Assembly: GCA_020723345.1 (NCBI GenBank)
Contig: DYJA01000056.1
Location: forward strand, 1-43,755
Direction of reading: 5' to 3'
From: Candidatus Aquidulcis sp.
Lineage (GTDB): Bacteria > Chloroflexota > Anaerolineae > UBA4142
DNA length: 43,755 bases
Shown here in pieces: positions 31,982-40,671 of the stretch. The notes below the pieces were generated by a model. It ran no database searches. It was not told the DNA's origin and saw nothing but the letters and a program-made list of their open reading frames with translations. The translations under genes were made by a program, and so were the position numbers. Every line of letters begins with the position of its first letter. The stretch's first letter is position 1.

Positions 31982-33142
31982 TTGAAGATACTCGTTCTCG
32001 GCACTGGGCTGCAAGGGCGCGCCGCGCTGCACGATCTGGCGCGCAGTCGCGACGTTGCGCGCGTCATCGCCGCCGATGCGGACCTGGACGCGCTCACGCG
32101 TTACCTGGCGCGTCTCCAGAGCGACAAGATCGATGCGGTCAAGTTGGACGCGCGCGATGAAAACCAGGTCGCGCGATTGATGCGGCAGGTCGACGCGGTC
32201 ATCGTCCTGCTCCCCACCGCGTTTCACGTTGCGATGGCGCGGCTGGCGGTCGCGCACGGAATTCATCTGGTCAATTCATCCTACGCGCCGCCCGAGTTTC
32301 GCGACATCGGACGCGCGGCAGAGGCGCGCGGCTTGACCCTTTTGCCGGAATTCGGTTTGGATCCAGGCATTGACCTCGTGCTAGCGGGGCAAGCGGTCAA
32401 GCAACTGGACGAGGCGCATCAGTTTTACAGTTACGGCGCGGGGTTTCCCGAACCGCAAGCCGCGACGGGACCGCTGCGCTACAAAATCACCTGGACGTTC
32501 GATGGCGTGCTGAAAGCGTACCGGCGCGACGCGCGCGTGATTCGCGACGGCAAAATCGTGGATGTGCCCGGTCGCGAGATTTTCGCGCCGGCGAACATCC
32601 ACATCGTCGAGACGAAAGAATGGGGCGCGCTGGAGGCGTACCCCAACGGCGACGTCGTCCCGTACTTGAACGCGATGGGAATCGCATCCACCATCCGCGA
32701 CGCGGGACGCTTTGCGATGCGCTATCCGGGTCACTGCGCGTTTTGGTACACGCTGGCGCAGTTGGGATTTCTGGACGATGCCCCGCCGATCGCCGGGGTC
32801 GCGCCGCGCGAGTTCGTGCGCGCGCTGCTCGAGCCGCAACTGCAATTCGCGGACGACGAACGCGACGTCGCGCTGATTCGCCTGGACGTGCGCGGCGTCA
32901 AGGATGGTCGCAAACTGCATCTGGTCTACGAGGTGATTGACCAGCGCGACCTGGAGACTGGCTTGATGGCGATGAATCGGACGGTGGGATACACCACGAG
33001 CATTGGCGCGCAGATGATTTTGCGCGGGGATATTCGCAAACGCGGTCTGCTCTCTCCGCTCGGCGACGTCCCTGCCGATTTATTTTTCGATGAGTTACGC
33101 CAACGCGGAATTAGCGTGCAGCAATATCAATACGAAGAATAA
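31982..33142 (+). CDS. Saccharopine-dehydrogenase-like / saccharopine reductase family oxidoreductase
   Basis: A 386-residue NAD(P)-binding protein starting at TTG 31982; AGGAGG (31971-31976) lies five bases before it. The Rossmann start is KILVLGTGLQGRAALHDLA, the second half has LPEFGLDPGIDLVLAGQAVK, and the substrate domain includes ATGPLRYKITWTFDGVLKAY, a pattern of lysine 6-dehydrogenase and saccharopine dehydrogenase relatives. Such enzymes oxidise C-N bonds of secondary amines or amino acids. It lies directly upstream of an opine dehydrogenase and the oxidase genes, which reinforces the C-N cleavage theme. The substrate is unknown. Confidence 0.8.
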   Translation: MKILVLGTGLQGRAALHDLARSRDVARVIAADADLDALTRYLARLQSDKIDAVKLDARDENQVARLMRQVDAVIVLLPTAFHVAMARLAVAHGIHLVNSSYAPPEFRDIGRAAEARGLTLLPEFGLDPGIDLVLAGQAVKQLDEAHQFYSYGAGFPEPQAATGPLRYKITWTFDGVLKAYRRDARVIRDGKIVDVPGREIFAPANIHIVETKEWGALEAYPNGDVVPYLNAMGIASTIRDAGRFAMRYPGHCAFWYTLAQLGFLDDAPPIAGVAPREFVRALLEPQLQFADDERDVALIRLDVRGVKDGRKLHLVYEVIDQRDLETGLMAMNRTVGYTTSIGAQMILRGDIRKRGLLSPLGDVPADLFFDELRQRGISVQQYQYEE

Positions 33143-33174
33143 AAAGAGACTGTAGCATGTCCACCGATTCACCA

Positions 33175-33239
33175 ACCGCAGAGGCGCAGAGAGCGCAGAG
33201 TTTATGTTTTTTTCTCTGCGTCTCTGCGTTCTCTGCGGT
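33175..33239. repeat. Word-type hairpin repeat (ACCGCAGAGGCGCAGAGA / TCTCTGCG)
   Basis: The left arm ACCGCAGAG-GCGCAGAGA-GCGCAGAG and right arm CTCTGCGTCTCTGCGTTCTCTGCGGT pair over nearly the full length, with ACCGCAGAG/CTCTGCGGT outermost. It lies between the saccharopine-dehydrogenase-like gene and the opine dehydrogenase. Confidence 0.85.
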
Positions 33240-33293
33240 CAAATTGGGATGATGCGCGGTCGTCATGCTACGCTGTCAATAAAGAGGAGAAAA

Positions 33294-34373
33294 ATGGAAA
33301 AGAAAATCGCAGTCATCGGCGCGGGGAATGGCGGCACCGCAATTGCCGGAGATTTGACTCTGGCGGGACACGAGTGTCGCCTGTTTGATTTTGAACAGTG
33401 GGCAGAAAATGTGAACGCAGTCAACGCGCAGGGCGGCATCAAAGTCACCGGCGTCGCGCACACGGGTTTTGCCAAGATCGCGCTCGCCACAACCGACCTG
33501 CGCGCGGCGGTGGATGGCGCGGAACTGATCATGGTCGCGACGCAGGCGCTCACGCATACGATGGTTGCCGAAGCGCTCGCGCCGCTGGTACGTTCGGGGC
33601 AGGTGATCATCCTGTGGCCCGGCTCGGGCGGCACACTCGAAATGCGTCGCGTCTTCGACAAAAAGCGCGTCAAGGCGGACGTGATTCTTGCCGAGGGCGC
33701 GACGCTGCCGTACTGCTGTCGTCGCCTTGAAGGTCCAGGCACGGTGAACATTCATCGCATTGACGGTCCGCGCAACTACGTCGCCGCGCTGCCCGCGAGT
33801 CGCACGCCCCAACTGATGCAATCGCTCGACGGCGTGTACGATACGGTTGTGCCAGCGCGCAGCATCATCGAACCCGCGCTCTACAATCCGAACATCATCG
33901 TGCATCCCGCCGGCGCGCTCTTCAACATGGGACGCATCGAGTTCAGCCAGGGCGAGTTTTGGATGTACAAAGAAGGCATCACGCCGTCGGTCAAGAAAAT
34001 CATCAACGGGATGGATCGCGAGCGCGCAGCGATCATGAAAAAACTGGGATACGAGCCAAGAACTTATGCCCAGGTTTTTGACGATCTCTTCCACGTCAGC
34101 GTCGAAGAATTCGCCAAGGCGTCGAGCAAGGGACCCTTCTCGATGCAAGACCGCTACATCACCGAAGATGTGCCGATGGGCGTCACGCTCACCGCATCGC
34201 TCGGACGCAAACTCGGCATCCCGACGCCGACGTACGATGCGATCATTCACATCGCGTCCATCGTCAACGAGACTGATTACTTCAAGACGGGACGCAATCT
34301 CAAGAACCTGGGTCTCCAGAATTGGACGGCGCGCCAACTCCAAAAGTACGTGACGACCGGCAAGCGATCATAG
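33294..34373 (+). CDS. NAD(P)-dependent opine dehydrogenase (octopine/nopaline dehydrogenase family), copy 2
   Basis: A 359-residue protein. The NAD(P) motif GAGNGG is at residues 9-14, followed by AGDLTLAGHECRLFD. The opine domain has the conserved histidine in IIVHPAGALFNMGRIE, then GMDRERAAIMKKLGYEPR and DRYITEDVPMGVTL. It shares the RYI(W/T)EDVPMG block and the histidine site with copy 1 but differs widely elsewhere, so it is an old paralogue rather than a recent copy. GAGGAGAAAA precedes ATG 33294. Nine bases later the HcnA-like gene begins. An enzyme that can form or split opines thus precedes an opine-oxidase-type complex. Confidence 0.87.
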   Translation: MEKKIAVIGAGNGGTAIAGDLTLAGHECRLFDFEQWAENVNAVNAQGGIKVTGVAHTGFAKIALATTDLRAAVDGAELIMVATQALTHTMVAEALAPLVRSGQVIILWPGSGGTLEMRRVFDKKRVKADVILAEGATLPYCCRRLEGPGTVNIHRIDGPRNYVAALPASRTPQLMQSLDGVYDTVVPARSIIEPALYNPNIIVHPAGALFNMGRIEFSQGEFWMYKEGITPSVKKIINGMDRERAAIMKKLGYEPRTYAQVFDDLFHVSVEEFAKASSKGPFSMQDRYITEDVPMGVTLTASLGRKLGIPTPTYDAIIHIASIVNETDYFKTGRNLKNLGLQNWTARQLQKYVTTGKRS

Positions 34374-34382
34374 GATTTGGAA

Positions 34383-34673
34383 ATGTCACGCATCAAAGAT
34401 TCACCTGAATTTCAGCGCGGCGCGCCCGTGACGATCATCGTGGACGGCGCGCCGCTGCCGGCGTTCGTCGGCGAGACGATCGCGGGCGCGTTGCTTGCCT
34501 CGGGGCGACGCGCGTGGCAACACACGCGACACGGACAACCGCGCGGAATGTTCTGCGGCATCGGCGTTTGCTTCGACTGCCTGGTGACCGTGAACGGCGC
34601 GTCAAAAGTGCGCGCGTGCTTGACGCCCGTTGCCGAAGGCATGATCGTGCAAACGCAGGAGACGACGCCATGA
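34383..34673 (+). CDS. Small [2Fe-2S] subunit of the amine/opine oxidase (HcnA-like), copy 2
   Basis: A 96-residue ferredoxin-fold protein. VTIIVDGAPLPAFVGETIAG is the beta-grasp opening and MFCGIGVCFDCLVTVNG plus VRACLTP supply the cluster cysteines (CxxxxCxxC...C). The start is ATG 34383, with AGGA seven bases upstream. Its stop overlaps the next start in ATGA. It matches copy 1 (2797-3078) in length and cysteine layout. Confidence 0.87.
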   Translation: MSRIKDSPEFQRGAPVTIIVDGAPLPAFVGETIAGALLASGRRAWQHTRHGQPRGMFCGIGVCFDCLVTVNGASKVRACLTPVAEGMIVQTQETTP

Positions 34674-36046
34674 CCGAACAAGTCGAAATCGCGGTGGTCG
34701 GCGCGGGACCGGGCGGGTTGTGCGCCGCGCTCGCCGCCGCGCAAGCGGGCGCGCAAGTCGCGCTGATTGACAACAATCGGCATCCTGGCGGTCAATACTA
34801 TCGCCAGACCGCGCGCGAGTTTCGCGGTGCGCCGTCGTCGCATCAACGCGAAGGCGCGGCGCTGCTGCAACAAGCCATCGCCGCGGGCGTGCGCATCATC
34901 GCCGAGACGAATGTCTGGGGCGCGTTCGACGACAAGGTGCTCGCGCTGAACGACGGCGCGGCGACGACGTACTTGCAAGCGCGCGCGATCATCCTCGCGA
35001 CTGGCGCGTACGATCGCCCCGTCGCGTTCCCTGGTTGGACGCTGCCCGGCGTGATGACCGCTGGCGCGGTTCAAACCTTGATAAAAGAGCAACGCATTTT
35101 AGCGGGCAAGCGATTTCTCCTCGCGGGCACAGGACCCTTGCAACTCGTCCTCGCGGCAGAACTGGCGCGGGCAGGCGCGCAGGTCGTCGCCGTGCTCGAA
35201 GGCAGCCGCGTCTTTCCGCGCGTGTTGCAACACGCGGGCGCGCTGTGGAATCAGTGGGAGCGATTGAGTGAGGGATTGAGCAGTTGGCTCACGCTGGCGC
35301 GACATCGGATTCCGTACCGCGTTGGTTGGGGCATCGTCGCGGCAGAGGGCGCGGCACAAGTCGAACAAGCAACCATCGCGCGATTGGACGGAAACTGGCG
35401 ACCGATTCGCGGCAGCGAGGAAAAAATCGCGTGCGACACGATCGCGCTGGGCTATGGATTTGTCCCGTTCAACACGCTGTCGCGACTTTTGGGCGCGCGC
35501 CAAGAATGGCGACCCGAACTCGGCGGCGAGGTGCCCGCGCGCGACGCGCAAATGCAGACGAGCGCGCCTGGCGTGTACGCGGTGGGCGATTGCGCCGGCA
35601 TCGGCGGCGCAGCGCTCGCGCGCGTCGAAGGACAGATCGCGGGGAGCGCCGCAGCCGCGCAGGTGGGACATGGCACGGCGGATGCGATTCCCGCGCGCGC
35701 GTCCGCGCTCGCGCGGGAACGACGATTCCAGCGGATGTACGCCGCGCTCTTCACCCCCGGCGTGGGGCTGTACGAGTTGAGTCAGGACGACACGATTCTC
35801 TGTCGCTGCGAAGAAATCACGCAAGCCGAGGTGCGCCACGCGCTCGCGCTCGGCGCGGACACGACGAACGAGGTCAAGTTGATCACGCGCGGCGGCATGG
35901 GCGATTGCCAGGGGCGGATGTGCGCGCACCTGATCGCGCATTTCATCGCGCGCGAGACGGGGCGATCAGTCGCGCAAGTTGGCATGTTGCCGCCGCGTCC
36001 ACCGATCTTTCCAATTCCGATTACTGCATTGGGGGTGACGCGATGA
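34670..36046 (+). CDS. FAD-dependent amine/opine oxidase large subunit with C-terminal [2Fe-2S] domain (HcnB/OoxA-like), copy 2
   Basis: A 458-residue flavoprotein. GAGPGG (residues 11-16) binds FAD, RFLLAGTGPLQLVLAAELARAG is the second Rossmann motif, SAPGVYAVGDCAGIGG the late FAD motif, and the C-terminus has CRCEEI ... GGMGDCQGRMC with four cysteine ligands. It is joined to both neighbours by ATGA overlaps, so the complex is made in equal amounts. Relatives oxidise glycine to cyanide, opines to amino acid plus oxoacid, or D-hydroxyproline. The opine dehydrogenase next door favours an opine-type substrate; this is inference. Confidence 0.87.
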   Translation: MTEQVEIAVVGAGPGGLCAALAAAQAGAQVALIDNNRHPGGQYYRQTAREFRGAPSSHQREGAALLQQAIAAGVRIIAETNVWGAFDDKVLALNDGAATTYLQARAIILATGAYDRPVAFPGWTLPGVMTAGAVQTLIKEQRILAGKRFLLAGTGPLQLVLAAELARAGAQVVAVLEGSRVFPRVLQHAGALWNQWERLSEGLSSWLTLARHRIPYRVGWGIVAAEGAAQVEQATIARLDGNWRPIRGSEEKIACDTIALGYGFVPFNTLSRLLGARQEWRPELGGEVPARDAQMQTSAPGVYAVGDCAGIGGAALARVEGQIAGSAAAAQVGHGTADAIPARASALARERRFQRMYAALFTPGVGLYELSQDDTILCRCEEITQAEVRHALALGADTTNEVKLITRGGMGDCQGRMCAHLIAHFIARETGRSVAQVGMLPPRPPIFPIPITALGVTR

Positions 36047-37167
36047 ATGATCGACGCAGGATCAGCGCGGAGGCAGTCGTCATCGGCGGCGGCATCGTCG
36101 GCTGCGCGAGCGCGTACTACCTGGCGCGGCGCGGCGTGCAAGTCGCGCTACTCGAAAAAGCGACCATCGGCGGCGAAGCATCGGGGCGCAATGGCGGCGG
36201 CGTGCGACAGCAGTGTCGCGATCGGCGCGAGCGTCCCTTCGCGATCGCGAGCGTCAAACTGTGGGAAGGTTTACAAGCGGAACTTGGATTCGACATCGAG
36301 TACGTGCAAGGCGGCAACATCCGCATGGCGGCGAACGACGCGCGGATGGAGTCGCTGCGGCGCGAGGGCGCGGAAGAACTCGAAGATGGTTTGCAGGTGG
36401 AACTGTGGGATCGCGATGAACTGCGTCGCCGCGCGCCGTATCTCGGCGACGTGTTCATCGGCGCGAAATACTGCGCGACCGACGGCACCGCGAATCCGAT
36501 TCTCACAACCAAAGCGTTCGGCTGGGCGGCGCAGCGGCTTGGCGCGACGATTTTGACGCGCACCGAAGCGGTGAGCATCGGCGTCGAGGGCGCGCGCGTC
36601 GCGTCGGTCACGGGTCGCGACCAGGATGGCGAAATCGTCGTCGAAGCGCCGTGGGTGATCAACGCGGCGGGACCTTGGTCAGCCGCGCTGAGCCGCGCCA
36701 TCGGCGTCGAGATACCGGTCGAACCGGCGCGCTCGGTCATCGCGATTACGCAACGTTGCGCGCCGTTGTTTCGGGAGTTCATCTCGTCGCACGACCTGGG
36801 GGTGTACGCGCGGCAAGCGCGCGAGGGACAGGTGCACGTCGGGGGGACCAACGTGCCTCCGCACACGTTCGATCAGCGCGCGCCCGCCGATGTGCTGGAG
36901 CATCTGGCGCGCGGCGCGGCGCAGATGATTCCCGCGCTGCGCGGCGCAAACTTTTTGCGTTCCTGGGCAGGCACGTTGGAGATGACGCCGGATAAAGTTC
37001 CAATCCTGGGATATGTTGACCGCGTCAAAGGTTACATCCTCGCAACCGGGTTCAGCGGTCACGGCTTTTGTCTGGGACCCATCGCGGGCAAACTCGTCAG
37101 CGAACTCGTCGTGGACGGCGCGCCATCGCTGTCGCTGCACGAGGTTCGGTTTTCGCGGTTCGGATAA
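36043..37167 (+). CDS. DAO-family FAD oxidoreductase subunit (HcnC/OoxB-like), copy 2
   Basis: A 374-residue flavoprotein. The FAD motif IGGGIVG (14-20) is followed by LLEKATIGGEASGRNGGGV. The C-terminal block LEMTPDKVPILGY ... YILATGFSGHGFCLGPIAGK is typical of the DAO/sarcosine-oxidase beta group. ATG 36043 overlaps the previous stop as ATGA, with GGGGGTG before it. The open frame upstream (from 35284) is only a shadow of the large subunit. Gene order here is A-B-C, against C-A-B in copy 1. It holds the amine-oxidising flavin of the complex. Confidence 0.87.
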   Translation: MNDRRRISAEAVVIGGGIVGCASAYYLARRGVQVALLEKATIGGEASGRNGGGVRQQCRDRRERPFAIASVKLWEGLQAELGFDIEYVQGGNIRMAANDARMESLRREGAEELEDGLQVELWDRDELRRRAPYLGDVFIGAKYCATDGTANPILTTKAFGWAAQRLGATILTRTEAVSIGVEGARVASVTGRDQDGEIVVEAPWVINAAGPWSAALSRAIGVEIPVEPARSVIAITQRCAPLFREFISSHDLGVYARQAREGQVHVGGTNVPPHTFDQRAPADVLEHLARGAAQMIPALRGANFLRSWAGTLEMTPDKVPILGYVDRVKGYILATGFSGHGFCLGPIAGKLVSELVVDGAPSLSLHEVRFSRFG

Positions 37168-37168
37168 C

Positions 37169-37246
37169 TGCCAGTTTTCAGTAGGCAGTGTTCAGTGTTC
37201 AGCAGACAATAGTCATATACTGAATACTGCATACTGAACGCTGGCA
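37169..37246. repeat. Word-type hairpin repeat (CAGTGTTCAGTGTTCAG / CTGAATACTG)
   Basis: The outer arms TGCCAG (37169-37174) and CTGGCA (37241-37246) enclose GCAGTGTTCAGTGTTCAG and TACTGAATACTGCATACTG words. It uses the same words as 16589-16642 and starts right after the oxidase stop codon. Confidence 0.75.
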
Positions 37247-37260
37247 CTCTGGAGGTTTGT

Positions 37261-37650
37261 ATGGGCAAAGAACTCATTATTCTCATCGGCAAGGAAGAAT
37301 GCACGGCGGAGTTGTTGACACAAGCCGCGCCGCGTACGTGCGACATCATCGCGCGCGCGTTACCGCTCGAAGGTCTGCTGACTCACGCCAAGTTGGTCGA
37401 TCGCGAAGTCTTTTTCCAATTGCCTTTCTTCATCGACGCGGTGGAAAATAGCAAATGGTCGGAGAAAGGCGATCTCGCTTTTTGGAACGGGCGGCAGTCG
37501 CTCTGCATTTTCTACGACGACTGTGTGCCGCTGGGCAGCACGCCCACCTTCGCGCGCGTTACCAAGAACTTGGAAGGGCTGGCGCGCGAAGCGGCGGAGG
37601 TGTGGGACAAGCCAGGCAAGCGCATCGTCATCAAAGCGAAAGAAGGTTGA
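37261..37650 (+). CDS. DUF3830 family protein (cyclophilin-like fold)
   Basis: A 129-residue protein with GKEECTAELLTQAAPRTCDI followed by ARALPLEGLLTHAKLVDREVFF, the DUF3830 pattern, and LAFWNGRQSLCIFYDD with SCIFY-like central strands. Members are small, soluble and of unknown function; they are predicted to share the cyclophilin-like beta barrel. GGAGGTTTGT precedes the ATG. The gene lies after the oxidase complex and before an unknown helical protein, one base between the two. Its steady company with ABC and amine-metabolism genes here suggests a helper or ligand-binding role, but no reaction can be named. Confidence 0.7.
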   Translation: MGKELIILIGKEECTAELLTQAAPRTCDIIARALPLEGLLTHAKLVDREVFFQLPFFIDAVENSKWSEKGDLAFWNGRQSLCIFYDDCVPLGSTPTFARVTKNLEGLAREAAEVWDKPGKRIVIKAKEG

Positions 37651-37651
37651 G

Positions 37652-38119
37652 ATGTTGAACCCGACACTCGATAAAATCATCGCCGCGCGCCAAGCGATTT
37701 GGCTGAACGCGCCAGCAGACATCGCGCGGCTGCGCACGAAAAAAGGAACGCGCCACCAAGGCGCTTCGGCGGTACTCTACGCCACTGCCAAGTTGGGGCA
37801 ACTGGCGGTATTCCTGAATCACCTGCGGCAAGTCGCGCAACAGAACAAAGTTGACCTGGAAACGATGCGGGTGACAACGGACTCACTTTTGGAATTCTAC
37901 GCGAGTCAGTACGGCGGTTTCTACGGCTTGACCGACACAGCCCAAATCGTGCGCTTGGGGAAAGACGCGCTCGCGGAGGTCAAAACGCTGGAGGAGTACG
38001 TACAACTCGTGGGCGAACTCGCGCTCTATGTTAGCCGCGTGGACTATTGGGTAGATTTTCTAGTTCCCTGGGCAAAGTTTGGCGAGACGTACGAGCAGCT
38101 CGCGGCGCAGCGCAAGTAG
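37652..38119 (+). CDS. Unknown 155-residue helical protein
   Basis: I do not recognise this family. The protein is soluble-looking with no signal peptide or membrane segment. It is rich in Leu, Ala, Gln and charged residues, with predicted amphipathic helices (LDKIIAARQAIWLNAPADIA, GQLAVFLNHLRQVAQQ, LEEYVQLVGELALYVS) and an aromatic C-terminal part (YWVDFLVPWAKFGETYEQL). The ATG follows the DUF3830 stop by one base, with AGAAGG before it, so the two are tightly linked and may act together. It is the last gene of the plus-strand operon. Length and composition suggest an all-helical binding or adaptor protein. Confidence 0.65.
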   Translation: MLNPTLDKIIAARQAIWLNAPADIARLRTKKGTRHQGASAVLYATAKLGQLAVFLNHLRQVAQQNKVDLETMRVTTDSLLEFYASQYGGFYGLTDTAQIVRLGKDALAEVKTLEEYVQLVGELALYVSRVDYWVDFLVPWAKFGETYEQLAAQRK

Positions 38120-38169
38120 CACAGCCCTCCTGGGTTTGGTAGATTGGCTGGGATGACATTTCGATTCTC

Positions 38170-39351
38170 CTACAACAAATTGACGCGGCAACCTTCTTCT
38201 GCCGATTGGTAGGCGGCGTACATTACCTCGACGACCTTGCGCCCTAAACGCGCGTCGGACAAAGGCGCGCGGTCGAACGCGACGGCTTCGACAAAGTCGC
38301 GCATTTCTTGCGGATAGCCCAGCAGCCATTCTTCGTCAACGCTGGGGTACGTCCATCCGGCTTTGGTGCTGACTTTTTCCATGATGTACTCATTCACAAA
38401 GGTCTGATCGTCCGGCGCGTACGCTTTCAACATCCCGCTGTGCCCCATGTCGCAATCCACGCGCGCGTTCGTCAAGTAGACCTGCAAGGTGTCTTTCATT
38501 CCGCCCAGCACGATGTCGGATGCCTGGATCAACGCGCGCGAACCATCGGAAAATGTCACGATCACCGCGCACCAGTTTTCGACATCGTGCCAATCCGCGA
38601 CTAGCCATTTGCCCGCGTCGCGAAAGCACGGCAACTGGCTCAGATTGTCTGCTTCGGCAGTCACCGCTTGAACGCGAATCGGTTTGCCCTCGCGGCGCAA
38701 TCCTTCCTGCTCTTTCAAATAGAGCGCGATGCCGATCGGATGCGCGGCGAGCCGCACGAGCGCGCCGCCCCCAGCGTGCTGCCACGTTTTGGCGTACGCC
38801 GCGTGTGAGCCGCTGTGACTTTCCTCCGCGCGAATTTCCAAGATCGCACCGCCGCTCGCGGCGACCAGCCGCGCGGCTTTTTGGACGACCGGCGAGTACA
38901 GCCAGTTCTCGGCGTACATCAATTTGACGCGCGCGTGTTCCGCCGCGGCGATCATGCGGTCCGCGCTCTGCAAAGATTCCGCGAGCATCAATCGTTTCGA
39001 CGTCGCGCCCACCGGCTCGCTCGCGCCCGCGCCGCCAAAATATCCGGTGAACGGCTTTTCGACGATGATGTGCTTGCCGGCTTGCGCCGCCTCGATCGCC
39101 AAGAGTTCGTGCAGATGATTGGGGACGCACAGGTCAACCAGGTTGATGTCCTGCCGATCCAGGATCCGGCGATAATCGTCGTAGCAATCGGCAATCCGAT
39201 ATTGCCGCGCCAATTCCTGCGCTTGCGCGAGCGGCACCGCCGCGACCGCGGCGATGTCTAAATCCAGGTCGGTGATGCGCCGGTACGCGCGCGCGTGAAT
39301 GTTTCCAACAAACCCCGCGCCGATCAGACCGACGCGAACTTTTCCTGACAT
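38170..39351 (-). CDS. Gfo/Idh/MocA-family NAD(P)-dependent oxidoreductase
   Basis: A 393-residue dehydrogenase. The Rossmann motif GAGFVG is at residues 11-16, DLCVPNHLHELLAIEAAQAGKHIIVEKP carries the family EKP motif, and the C-terminal substrate domain includes GGALVRLAAHPIGIALYL with the usual histidine. The start is ATG 39351, with AGGAGA upstream. Members oxidise or reduce sugars, inositols or related alcohols. It is the last gene visible in the minus-strand operon with PreA, LacI and DppBC. The substrate cannot be read from the sequence. Confidence 0.87.
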   Translation of the reverse strand: MSGKVRVGLIGAGFVGNIHARAYRRITDLDLDIAAVAAVPLAQAQELARQYRIADCYDDYRRILDRQDINLVDLCVPNHLHELLAIEAAQAGKHIIVEKPFTGYFGGAGASEPVGATSKRLMLAESLQSADRMIAAAEHARVKLMYAENWLYSPVVQKAARLVAASGGAILEIRAEESHSGSHAAYAKTWQHAGGGALVRLAAHPIGIALYLKEQEGLRREGKPIRVQAVTAEADNLSQLPCFRDAGKWLVADWHDVENWCAVIVTFSDGSRALIQASDIVLGGMKDTLQVYLTNARVDCDMGHSGMLKAYAPDDQTFVNEYIMEKVSTKAGWTYPSVDEEWLLGYPQEMRDFVEAVAFDRAPLSDARLGRKVVEVMYAAYQSAEEGCRVNLL

Positions 39352-39368
39352 GGTCTCTCCTGAAAATA

Positions 39369-39433
39369 GGACACAGATAAACACTGATGAACACTGGTTT
39401 TTGATCTGTGTCAATCTGTGTGAATCAGTGTCC
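39369..39433. repeat. Word-type hairpin repeat (ACACTGATGA / ATCTGTGT)
   Basis: GGACACAGATAAACACTGATGAACACTGG on the left, split as needed, is answered by GATCTGTGTCAATCTGTGTG and CAGTGTCC on the right. GGACAC and GTGTCC are the outer pair. It is the same word family as 3120-3186. Confidence 0.75.
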
Positions 39434-39487
39434 CATCCTTTTTCATCCGAACGTTGGTGAACGCAAGTTCATGGGGAATCCCTCTCT

Positions 39488-40663
39488 CTATCCCGCCAAC
39501 GCCAACGCCTTGCTCGGACACACGGCTACGCAGATGCTACAACCGTAGCACTTGGCTTCGTCAACAATTGCTTTTTTGTCCACCAGTGTGATCGCGTGGC
39601 AATGCGCGGGCTTCAAACACAAGGCGCAGCCGTTGCACCGTTCCAGGTCGACGCTGGGCGCGCCGGGGATCGCTTCGAGATCGGCGGCGGCGCGGAGGTT
39701 GGGCAGCGCGCGCCCGACGATCTCGGCGTACGAGCTGTAACCCTGGTCTTCGATAAACTTGTCCATGCCTGTGACGATTTTGGTTACGACTTCCCAACCG
39801 CGCCACATGATTTCGGTGCAAGCCGTGACGAGCGTTGCGCCGTACATCATAAACTCGATGCCGTGCCGCCAGTTCTGCAAGCCACCGCCGCCGATAATCG
39901 GAATCTTGACGCGGCGCGCGGTCTGCGCGACTGCGGCGTAGCCCATCAAGCGCGTCGCCGGTCCGCCGAGACTGCCCATGCTCGCGCCGCGCAGCAAAGG
40001 ATAGATGCGCTCCGGATGATAAATGTCGACCGGCGGCAGCGAGAGTTGCGCGCCCGCGAGACATATACCAGCCGCGCCGCCCACCTCACACGCGCGCGCG
40101 ATCTCGGTAATGTCGGTCACATTCGGCGTGAGTTTGCACACGACCGGAATGCGGACCGATTCGCTGAGCACTTGCGCGACGCGGCGCGACGCGTCCGGGT
40201 CTTGCCCGGTCAACGCGCCGCCGCGCTCGCCCTGTTTGTCGTCACCCAATTCGCCCAACTGTTTCGCGGTGAGCAGAATATTGGGACAGATCAAATTCGC
40301 TTCGATCATGTCCGCGCCCGCGTTTTCCATCGCTTTGGCGAGCCGCGCCCAGCCATCGAGATCGCCCGCGTCGTGCGTGATGTTCGTCATGATGACGAGC
40401 GACGTGCGTTTCTTCGCCTGCTCGACCAGCCGCACACCTTCGTCAAGATCGAGCCGGCGATCGTGACACACGATGCTGCCGACGCGCGGATCGTTGTACA
40501 TTCGCAACTTGCCGTAAAAAGGTTGCTTGATAAAAGTCAGTTTCGTGCTTGCCGCTGCCGCGCCCGCGCGATCGGCTTCCTCAAGGACTTGTATGGTTGC
40601 AGTCAAGGGACTGGAGGCGACCACGAAGGGATTTTTGAATTTGACGCCCGCAAACTCGATCAT
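39488..40663 (-). CDS. PreA-like dihydropyrimidine/dihydroorotate dehydrogenase with two 4Fe-4S centres
   Basis: A 391-residue FMN enzyme. The barrel starts FAGVKFKNPFVVASSPLTA, has EANLICPNI near residue 128 (the usual Asn/Cys active-site area), SLGGPATRLMGYAAVAQTAR, and the phosphate loop IPIIGGGGLQNWRHGIEFMMYGA. The C-terminus carries ferredoxin motifs CNGCALC and CYGCSICVAVCP. Standard PreA partners PreT; no PreT is seen here. In this family the enzyme reduces uracil/thymine or related rings. AGGAG overlapping the lacI stop is its ribosome-binding site. Context with a LacI regulator, Gfo/Idh enzyme and peptide permease leaves the true substrate open. Confidence 0.82.
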   Translation of the reverse strand: MIEFAGVKFKNPFVVASSPLTATIQVLEEADRAGAAAASTKLTFIKQPFYGKLRMYNDPRVGSIVCHDRRLDLDEGVRLVEQAKKRTSLVIMTNITHDAGDLDGWARLAKAMENAGADMIEANLICPNILLTAKQLGELGDDKQGERGGALTGQDPDASRRVAQVLSESVRIPVVCKLTPNVTDITEIARACEVGGAAGICLAGAQLSLPPVDIYHPERIYPLLRGASMGSLGGPATRLMGYAAVAQTARRVKIPIIGGGGLQNWRHGIEFMMYGATLVTACTEIMWRGWEVVTKIVTGMDKFIEDQGYSSYAEIVGRALPNLRAAADLEAIPGAPSVDLERCNGCALCLKPAHCHAITLVDKKAIVDEAKCYGCSICVAVCPSKALALAG

Positions 40664-40671
40664 GCTATCTC

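Noticed and set aside
35284-37167. 627-residue fused frame extending the DAO subunit upstream
   Set aside because: The first 253 codons overlap the large subunit in another frame and look like Arg-rich shadow. The ATGA overlap and GGGGGTG at 36043 mark the real start.
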